DNA from: Agrypnia vestita
Lineage: Eukaryota; Arthropoda; Insecta; Trichoptera; Phryganeidae
Assembly: GCA_016648135.1 (NCBI GenBank)
Contig: JADDOH010001999.1
Location: forward strand, 1 to 64,000
Length of the DNA: 64,000 nucleotides
Reading direction: 5' to 3'
The notes under the pieces are model-generated. The model made no database searches. It was not told the DNA's origin and saw only the letters and a list, made by a program, of their open reading frames with translations. Shown here piece by piece: positions 56,331 through 64,000 of this stretch (position 1 is the first letter of the stretch; each line of letters starts with the position of its first letter). The position numbers were made by a program, and so were the translations under genes.

Positions 56331-57475
56331 TTTTTTCTACTTTTTTAAGGATCGCGGCAATAAAATGGTCTCAAAATAACATGCTTGGAATATTATTACA
56401 ATCCGATTAGTCAATCTGACCTAGTTTATCTGCCTCCGGATTGAAATCGATTATTCGATTTTTTTTTCCGAGGTACGTTCCAATTATGGTTTCAACCACT
56501 AATTGTTACTTTCTTCATACACGGACAATTCTCCTTGATTACAGGCGTGAGATTATCGTAACATTGTCAAAATTGAAGATATATGATCAAAAATTTTCAA
56601 TACATTCTGTCAAACATATTATGTTGCTGAACGATTTTTGAGTTATTTAAAATATTATTATAATAATAATAGAAATGTAATTTTTAGCGACATTTTCTTG
56701 TAAAAAGCAAATGTTACTAGTACAATAGCAAAATTTCACATTTTACAACTACCAATGAAAATATATGAAATAGATTCATAAATATTAATTATATTCTGTG
56801 AATCAATATGGATAATGGGGGATAATGTTTTTATTCATACTTTTTATTTAAAAATCTTTAAAAATACGACTTTATTAAAACTCACATGATTGGTCATAAC
56901 GCATAAGCTCACGCGTTTGGTATAGAGTGGTAGTATTTATATTTTATTATTTATTTATTATAAAAAAAAATTTTCATACATCGGTGACCCAACCTAGTCC
57001 GCATTCAAGAGCAATTATTATTTCTTCCACTATAAACCTGATGTCACGCGTTTAGCTTGGCAACCTTTTACTGTTTTCAATTAATTCAAATAAATTATAT
57101 ATATCCCACCTATGTATGTATGGACTGATGTGATGTTACAGAGCTGACAACCTGTTTTTGAGGCAGGCTGAAAAACAGAGAAAAATCATGATTATTCATA
57201 CATCTTAAATTTCTTAAATCTGAATTTGCAAAACATTTATTAGAAAATGATCACGATTTTGATGAAAATTTAGGATTTTCTATTTTACACATAAATAATT
57301 TTGGTCTGAAATTAAATAATTTCGAATCATTAGAAATCAATTAAATTTAACTACTAGTCCAATTCCAAAAATTTTTTCAATAATTTTGTGTAATCAAGAA
57401 CTTCAGCAACAAAATTTAAAAATATTTTTTCAAATAATTTAGAATAACAAAAAACAGCAGACATCGTTCATTTTG
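56331..57475. other. No gene recognised
   Basis: AT-rich. The minus and plus frames here are short and without domains. Confidence 0.4.
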
Positions 57476-57479
57476 ATAT

Positions 57480-57645
57480 TTTTACATTTATACAATACCC
57501 TGATGATGAAAAGTTTTTTCCAAAACATGTTGGTGTAATTAATAAATATATAAGTGGATTCAAACAAATAATAAAATCTTTTTTTTTAATGTCAATCTAC
57601 AAAGTTGCTCAACCAATTGAAAAAAAATCTTTTTATATACGTACG
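57480..57645 (+). repeat. Repeat shared with 36.7-36.9 kb, with hairpin motif variant
   Basis: CCCTGATGATGAAAAGTTTT, TTCCAAAACATGTTGGTGTA, ATTAATA, then ATGTCAATCTACAAAGTTGC and CAATTGAAAAA. All recur in order at 36750-36885, where the hairpin half is replaced by a palindrome. Confidence 0.6.
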
Positions 57646-57649
57646 ACTT

Positions 57650-59280
57650 TCATCCGTATTAGTAACACAAACAGCGAAAATAATTTAAATATTTTATTCA
57701 TTTTTCAACAAGATCATATTCACAATATTTTTTTTACTTAATTTGTATTCATGTAAATCTTAAATCCGCTATAAAATCAAGGGAATATACTAATCGTGAG
57801 CATTTTTTTACTGCCTTTTTTACTTGCTTGTTAAACACTTCACCTACATACGTCACGACACAATATATTTAACACTGGAAGATTCCGTGGTTTGAGTCAG
57901 CCATCTTAATCACACTCCACTAATTGATGACCAACATCACTCACCTAAAAGTCGTGTAACGTATTTATGCATGTTCATAGAAAGTATGTTTTTTATGAAT
58001 GTTTTGCCCTCATGCTCGACCAGCTTGCAATGATATTTATACCTAAAAATCTGATGAATTGTCTGATATTTTTTGTCTTAATATTATAATGAGAAAGCAT
58101 TTTTATCATCATCGAAGATTTTGAATTCTGTCATTACGCAAATGCGATGCACAATCACATGATCTACAAAAATCTACAAAAAAATTTACAATATGTTTTA
58201 AATACGATATTTTTTTAACGTTTCTTAATAATTTATTTATTTACCTTGAGGAAAATTAACCAACTCCCTCACTTACAGGCAGAGAGAATAGAAGGCTTCA
58301 CTCTTAAAACGAGATTATCATCAGAAAACAAATTTACTGAATATTTTGTTAATTGTAAATAAGTCTTAATAAATTAGCAATGAGCTCTAATGGACCTCTC
58401 CGTTAATATTCCGTTCGGCCGGCAGGTGTAATTGATTATGCTCTTTAATATTAAATATTTAATAAACGTTAATTATTTGATTTCTTCTATGTTTATTACT
58501 TTTCAGAATTAATTAAGTTGTAGGTTTCATGTAACGTTTGTGCGCAATCGATCTCAAATCGAAGATCGTTTACACGAGTTTTGAGTTTATATACCTTTCT
58601 ACCAAACTCAAGTTGAAATCTGAATTTATTTCCAGGTAAACATGTGATTTTTCTCTGAAGAACTAGATCATATTTAAAAAAATGTAAAAAAATTGAAATA
58701 ACCCAAAAATGAGCAGAAAATATCCTTAAAATACTGCAAGCCGTTGTGGAGGGTAGGGATGGTCATTCAAAATATTCAAATAATTTGTCTTATATGTTAT
58801 GTATGTGGATGGTAGCACGATGTATGTGGATGGTGTACGTATAAGGGTGCTTTTGGTGACGTCATGGCTGTCATTCCTCAAACTTGTCTTTCAGACAGAA
58901 ATTTCAAACCAGAAGATCCCACGAATTAGGCTTCGGTTGATTTTCAACACCAAATCTACATCGTTATTCTTTAGATCGTCCCAGTGTGCCTTCTTTCTAT
59001 TTCCCAACTTTCAACAAATAAATTTTCGTCAAAAGTCAATGTGTACCTTGCAGGCTTTCACAAAAGTTGATTTTCCGGTGAAATGAATTAATTATGGAAA
59101 ACTGGCTGGACTAAGTGTGTAGCTCTCAAACGGGACAGTTGAGAAATAAAAGATTTTTCTTCCAAAGAACTTTGTTTGACTTACTTTTTAACTACACTTA
59201 AAACTTGACCCTCAAATTTGTAGAAAGACAAACACATTTATGTTTATTTCTTAATGTAGAATTTATACAGCCTTATTAAC
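57650..59280. other. No gene recognised
   Basis: AT-rich. The 95-codon frame at 58799-59086 begins with a short duplication (MYVDGSTMYVDG), contains a TGACGTCA palindrome at 58857-58864 and has no known domain. Confidence 0.35.
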
Positions 59281-59282
59281 AA

Positions 59283-59457
59283 GATTTTTTTTTAAAATAG
59301 ATGCAAATACGGAATACGTGTCACATCAGTAATCTTACTATTTTTCAACTAAGCAAAATTTTTGTGCTATGAAAATAGGACTAACTTACTGATCTGGAGT
59401 GAGGTTCGAACCCGCGACCTTTCGATCGCGAGGCGAGAGTCCTAACCACAAGCTAGT
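59283..59457 (-). mobile_element. tRNA-derived SINE family S, copy 1
   Basis: Minus strand: TAGCTTGTGGTTAGGACTC (A box), CGATCGAAAGGTCGCGGG, GGTTCGAACC (B box), CAGATCAGTAAGTTAGTCC, TATTTTCATAGCAC, GATGTGACACGTATTCCG and a terminal T/A-rich stretch. The best preserved of the three family S copies. Confidence 0.85.
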
Positions 59458-59627
59458 ATATTGTTATTTTAATAGTTATTATTTTATTTTTTTAACAATT
59501 CATCTATTTCGTTACTTAATTTAAATGTTTACATAATTAAAAATATTTATAATCCATCCTATGAATTTTGAATAAGATATATAGATAAACAAAAATCTCT
59601 CCACCAAGATACGTTGTAGAAATAATC

Positions 59628-59810
59628 ATGACACTGGCTTCTCACGCGAAGGGTTCCGGGTTCGATTCCCGGTGAGATCACAATTTAATCTGTGTGATTT
59701 ACTCAAGCCTGAGAGTTTTGGGATATATTTCGCTTCTTTAATTGGGCCTCTTGGCCTGTTGAAGCGTAAAAAGAAAAAAAAATACAGAAAAAATAAAAAT
59801 AAATTAAAAC
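59628..59810 (+). mobile_element. Second SINE family, tRNA 3' half plus body
   Basis: GGCTTCTCACGCGAAGGG can form an anticodon-arm-like stem, and CCGGG-TTCGATT-CCCGG is a perfect T arm with a canonical B box. The D arm and 5' acceptor strand are missing. A body with TGGGCCTCTTGGCC and TTTGGGATATATTTCGC leads to an A-rich tail at 59768-59810. A 5'-truncated SINE is more likely than a tRNA gene. Confidence 0.6.
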
Positions 59811-60545
59811 CATTCATAAACTGTTCAAAATTAAAGAATTCATTTGAAAATTTTCTATTTTAAATATTCTGACTATCATTAATAACACCCACAAATATAA
59901 AATAATTCACGTGCTTATATTATTTACAGTATAAGAACTGAGGCTCCCTCATCAGACACAAGAGTTCCTTTACTGACGAGGTCTACGTGAATAAAAGAGC
60001 TCAAATAAAATAAATGTCAATGTCAACAAGTTTAATATAAGAATGTAAAGTATACAATATCTTTAGTAAATAAAAAAATATTACTTTTCTCAAATTTTCT
60101 TTTTTTTTAAACTTTTTTCAAAGAATTGGTTTTAATTAGTATGAAGTATGCTAACTTTAGGAAAAAAATGTCTTCAAAAATACATTTTATCTAGGGCTGA
60201 TGAGAAATGGCTCGCATTTGAAAATATTTAAAGCACCCAAGCAAGACCCATTAGAGTATTGTATAATCAATCGTGTTGATACTGATAATGATGATCACCT
60301 ATTATTTAATATTATAACTCGAGTAATTTGTTAGAATTTATATTTCAGAGCGAAAAATTCGTTATAAATTTGATGAAAACCCTAAAAGTAAAAATGGGTT
60401 TGAGGTTCATTAAATATATTCCGTACAAATAAATTGTTAAAATTTTTATAAATGATTATTCAAGCATTCAATAAAATTTTTAAATATTGGATAATTAAAT
60501 TGTACATAAAATAATTGCGTTTCAAAGAAAAATGAATGGAATTCA
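59811..60545. other. No gene recognised
   Basis: AT-rich. 59938-60000 contains a CTCATCAGACACAAGAGTTCC, ACTGACGAGG pair that weakly resembles the hairpin motif but lacks GAAAC. Confidence 0.4.
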
Positions 60546-60548
60546 CAT

Positions 60549-60776
60549 ATGCAACATTTTTATAACGGTTTATTAATACTGTCAGCGTTGGTTTATCTAT
60601 GGCGCTGTCAAACGATCGCTTACCCTTTACTATTACGATGTGGAACGAAATCGAATTTGTTGATAATTACAATCCCGGTGACTATGGAATATTCGGATAA
60701 AATAACGAGTTTCGTAGTGAAAACCATCGAAATTAAATTCATTGTTTATATCTTGGAATATTCCATTTCATTGTGA
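60549..60776. other. GC-moderate segment with a 75-codon frame
   Basis: The plus frame gives SALVYLWRCQTIAYPLLLRC and VTMEYSDKITSFVVKTIEIK. Composition is protein-like and GC is higher than the flanks, but I recognise no domain. CGAAATTAAATTCATTG and GAATATTCCATTTCATTG words near the end suggest regulatory sites. Candidate exon or conserved non-coding element. Confidence 0.25.
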
Positions 60777-60992
60777 TTCTATGAATTCTATTCAAATACA
60801 TATGTGTAGTTGATAGTATGAGTATGTATCTTTTAATCATCGATGTCATTATTTTTCGACATTCCATTATATTACGATACTTCCCACCAAAAGAATCGTT
60901 ACTAACAAGGTATTTTAAACTTTTATAGTAGTAAAATTTCTATAAAATTATTGTTTTGTGAAAAACAACCTTAATAGTAGTAAAATTTCAAG

Positions 60993-61340
60993 AAACAAAA
61001 GTTCAATTCGAATGGTATAGATTTGCATCGAAAATATATCAGAGAGAGGGAAAAGGGTAAAAAGGGAAAGAGAAAATGTCACCTTTGTTACCCACCGAGT
61101 CCTAAAGAATAAGTTTCCAAATTATGAATGCGATCGGTCGAACGGTACAGATTTGCATCGAAAATATATCAAGGGTTGGGGAAGGGGTAAAATAATAGTG
61201 AGGAAATATCGCCTATGTTACCCGTCGAGTCCTAAAGCATAAATATACAAAAATTGAATTGAATCGAGCAAACGGTGTAGATTTGTATAGAGAACAGACA
61301 GACAGACAGACAGACAGACATTGAGTTTTATAGATATAGA
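60993..61340 (-). mobile_element. Helitron-like element, second copy of the 513-bp family
   Basis: Minus strand begins TCTATATCTATAAAACTC after an A at the 61340/61341 boundary, followed by a (GTCT)n run. It then carries two tandem units with CGATGCAAATCTGTACCGTT and GACTCGGTGGGTAAC, the same as 27.8-28.2 kb. It fades near 60993 before reaching the hairpin and CTAG end, so the 3' terminus is lost. Confidence 0.7.
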
Positions 61341-61374
61341 TTTGTTTCGACTCAAAAGTCACTTCTGAATGAAA

Positions 61375-61560
61375 TAATAAGTAATTAACAAAATTTCTGG
61401 CAAAAAATGTTTGCCTCACTCTCCAAATAAAAGGTGGGCGCTTATGATATTGATATAGATTACCCAATTCTGATTTTGATGAAAGAAAAACGCCCACTTT
61501 TTTATTTGGAGAGTAAGGCAAAAATATTTTGGCTGAAAATTAATTTTACGTTAATTAGAT
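61375..61560. mobile_element. Foldback element with arms of about 70 bp
   Basis: TTTGCCTCACTCTCCAAATA and AAAGGTGGGCG at 61410-61440 are inverted at 61491-61523, and weaker pairing extends outward (TAATTAACAAAATTTCTGGC against TAATTTTCAGCC). The loop is about 50 bp. No coding capacity. Confidence 0.75.
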
Positions 61561-62560
61561 TTTAGTACATTTTAAATATAAGCGTGGTTTTAAAATAATA
61601 TATTATTTTAATATAACATAATATTCAACTTTATATTGTCCAGCGTACAAATTCACGCTGGTAGGAAACTAGCGCCATCTTTTGGTGAGTGGTGAGCTCA
61701 TTAAGTACATTACCATATAAACCTATGATTAATTAATTATGTTGGTTTAATTGATCAGTGAATCTGTTAATTGATTTATGTATTCTCTATGTGCAGAATT
61801 TCAGCTCTATTGGACATTTGGAAGCGGATGAAACATTGATTATAAGATTCCGTTCAGAACAACAGGTGAAGCTAATATATGCGTGGTAATAATAAATGTG
61901 TTTATAGATGAATATGGGTCCAAAAATCTATAATTTATTCGGTATAGCGAAGAACGAGAAAAATAAGAAGAAATCATAGATTTGTTTGGAGAATATTCGT
62001 TTGAATTAATAAAGGTCGTAGCATGTGGAATGAATAAGGTGGGAAATAGTTTATAAAATGTATATGGAGTGATTGTTGAAGAAAGTAGAAACAGAGAATT
62101 CCTGAAAAATATCTGGTACATCTGGTAAACTGATTACAGGTCGATTTTTTGATCATGGCACGTAATGAATTAGTCGGTTACCTTAGCAATATTTATGCAA
62201 TAAAGAGACAAATTTATATGAGTTGCTTCACGCTAGACAGTAATGCAACATCATGCACGATGTCAGTGACGTATAATATCAGTTGTGTACATCGCGCAAT
62301 GTATTGATGTTAAAAGAAATGTTAATTTAACATTTTGATATACTTAAACTATTTTTTTAAATTTTCCAAAATTTCTTGATGTTGCTTTAAAAACACCAAA
62401 TCTAAAATAAAGATAGCTCATACAAACGACGACATCTGTACTAGTTTATGGCAATGTTTTCATGGGACAAATTTTCAAAACACAGGGCGCTATTAAAAAT
62501 ACACATATGGAACGAGGTGTGCAAAGTTAAATACACAATTTTCAAAAATTTAGATTTGGT
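61561..62560. other. No gene recognised
   Basis: AT-rich. 62095-62140 (AGAATTCCTGAAAAATATCT, GGT) weakly echoes the GRPRKIW part of the decayed LINE at 44.1 kb but is too diverged to call. Confidence 0.35.
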
Positions 62561-62564
62561 AATC

Positions 62565-62720
62565 TATTATGGGTGGAATTCGTAAACGTTACATTGTGTA
62601 AAATGATCACTTAAAACATCAATAGTGCATAAGCCATATGAACACCCATAAAGATTCCTATATCCATTTTTCTATAAACAAATGGCTTCGTCTCTATGAA
62701 ACATCTGTAATATACTCGTG
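62565..62720 (+). repeat. Repeat family K, copy 8
   Basis: GGGTGGAATTCGTAAACGTTA, CATTGTGTAAAATGATCACT, CATAAGCCATATGAACACCC and GCTTCGTCTCTATGAAACATC in the family order. Confidence 0.65.
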
Positions 62721-62934
62721 CATCTTGATAAACTATTCACTTTACTTTTTTTACTAAGGTATTAGTTTCATCTGATATAGGGCATTTACATAGTAATTTT
62801 TATTATCCGTGATACATATCATTTTATTCCCTTTCCATTAAATTATTTAATATTAAACAAATTCATCTCGTTACGAGAGTTTAAAAACAATCGTAATTAA
62901 TTACCATAGTCCACATGAATCTAAAATCAACACA

Positions 62935-63290
62935 TCCGCAAAGAAAACATAATAACTAGTTCGTATAAACTGTTCGAACATTCGCGAACCAACATTTACG
63001 TATAAAAGCAATGACAAACACGCACAGCAAGATTTGTCTTGACAACTGCAACAAAACCATAGAAAAGCGAACCTTGCTGGTTGACCAAGGACGAAAAACA
63101 ATCGATAGACATGCGGCGCCAGTGGGTCATGACGTGCGAAACTGAGCAAAATGACCTGTCGACAGACAAAAGTGCAGCGAAGATTCTAGTGATATTAGGG
63201 CGAAATACGAAATTTAATGTGAATTAATTAATTCTAATTAATTAAAATGGTAAAATTTTGATTGATTTCCAGTATTTCATTTAGTTTGAC
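62935..63290 (+). mobile_element. LTR copy H
   Basis: TTCGAACATTCGCGAAC (heat-shock-element-like), TATA box TATAAAAG at 63001-63008, a CpG-bearing leader (ATGCGGCGCCAGTGGG), GGGCGAAATACGAAA, and an end with AATTAATTAATTCTAATTAA then TTTCCAGTATTTCATTTAG, paralleling the end of copy C. Ends approximate. Confidence 0.45.
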
Positions 63291-63299
63291 TTTTTCATA

Positions 63300-63700
63300 A
63301 TCTTTTAAAATTTACAAACCCATAGTATTTTTTTAACATACAAACGATGTGAAACCAAACGTGGAGCCAAAATGCGAACCGAGATATATCTCTATATGTA
63401 GTATATTTTAACATTTTGGTGGCCTATGGTACAACCTAATTTTTTTATATAATGAAAGATATTTTTTAATTCAATCTTCAAATATCAGTAAAGTTGATAA
63501 AATTCACCATTTTTATTTAATAATTAAAGGCTGAATATGTTTGATGTCTAATGCAATAAGTTTTAATCCATATATATGCTCATAATACCGCAGACATTCG
63601 GATGCATCCGCTAGAAGCTACATATATACCAAGTACCTATGTCAACATCGCCACAAATTTTCAAAAGAATGCTCGTGTCTTAGAATGGTTGATAATACGA
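63300..63700. other. No gene recognised
   Basis: AT-rich spacer. Confidence 0.4.
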
Positions 63701-63724
63701 GTGTGTGAATGAAAATATCTTTTT

Positions 63725-64000
63725 AAGTGAGCCTTTCAAATGAAAGTTTGCGCTACGCCCGAAGATCTGGTGGCGTTATCACCGGCGTAAGTCCGATATG
63801 GTAATGACCCCAGCCAAATGGATTTCGGATGGTCATAATTATACGCTTAATGCCCGGTAGGACGCGAGGAGTGTCTGCTGGATGGACGGGGGGAGTGATT
63901 TAGGGGCGGTTATTTAAGGAGGAAGTTCCAGCAGGGTAGAGAGTTGAGGCACAATGATAATACGGTCATTGTCTGCTTGTTTGAGAACTCTAATGCAGTG
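63725..64000. other. GC-rich terminal segment, candidate regulatory DNA
   Basis: The GC rise runs to the window edge: CTACGCCCGAAGATCTGG, GCGTTATCACCGGCG, TAATGCCCGGTAGGACGCG, GGACGGGGGGAGTGATTTAG. ACAATGATAATACGGTCATTG contains two facing SOX-type ACAAT/CATTG sites. No open frame of note lies in the last 270 bp. A conserved enhancer or the approach to a gene is possible. Confidence 0.3.

Noticed and set aside
59628..59685. tRNA gene
   Set aside because: Only the T arm and an anticodon-like stem are present. The D arm and 5' acceptor are missing and an A-rich SINE tail follows.
62095..62140. Fifth LINE C-terminal copy
   Set aside because: Only a GIPEKYL-like echo of GRPRKIW remains. The surrounding residues do not align.
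1..64000. CRISPR array, bacterial operon or viral genome
   Set aside because: No regularly spaced short repeats, no gene packing, no Shine-Dalgarno pattern and no viral replicase-type frame. The texture is that of an insect repeat landscape.

Overview
The window looks like one stretch of a large, AT-rich, repeat-dense insect genome. No gene can be annotated in full. No open reading frame exceeds about 143 codons, there is no bacterial-style gene packing, and nearly every stretch I can interpret is a transposable element or part of one. Three things point to an insect, with a moth or butterfly as the best guess at low to moderate confidence: a short TTAGG-type telomeric run, LINE tails and 3' ends of a style common in Lepidoptera, and piggyBac and Helitron-like insertions.

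Layout. 0-4.6 kb: a candidate phase-0 exon on the minus strand (903-1058), an LTR, a CpG-rich island and one copy of a dispersed repeat (family M). 4.6-6.9 kb: a repeat (family R copy A) with a promoter-like head. 7.7-9.4 kb: a hairpin motif, a 27-bp tandem repeat and plain AT-rich DNA. 9.4-15.1 kb: two 179-bp Helitron-like insertions (one nested in a MITE), an LTR, long foldback elements and a third Helitron-like copy. 17.85-18.1 kb: a tRNA-like SINE head with inverted arms. 18.5-23.5 kb: family R copy B, inverted, carrying four successive tandem arrays. 23.8-35.7 kb: LINE C-terminal remnants, an eight-copy short repeat family (K), a SINE, a 513-bp Helitron-like element, telomeric repeats, LTRs and an island with two perfect CRE palindromes. 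36-49 kb: foldback elements, LINE remnants, a CpG-dense repeat and the second copy of family M. 50.8-52.9 kb: a piggyBac element complete at both ends, with TTAA duplications and a dead transposase. 53-64 kb: an LTR, two SINEs, an inverted Helitron-like copy, a foldback, another LTR and a GC-rich terminal segment.

The elements are layered by nesting, which gives relative ages: a Helitron-like unit entered a MITE, and the MITE's intact relatives elsewhere in the window preserve the empty site. About ten short segments have much higher GC and CpG than their surroundings and match no repeat in the window. They are the best candidates for conserved regulatory DNA or isolated exons of flanking genes. 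The most unusual recurring signal is a hairpin motif, CCTGATGA, stem-loop, then CGAAAC, found in at least nine otherwise different repeats. It resembles the hammerhead ribozyme core, but I could not assign a cleavage site.
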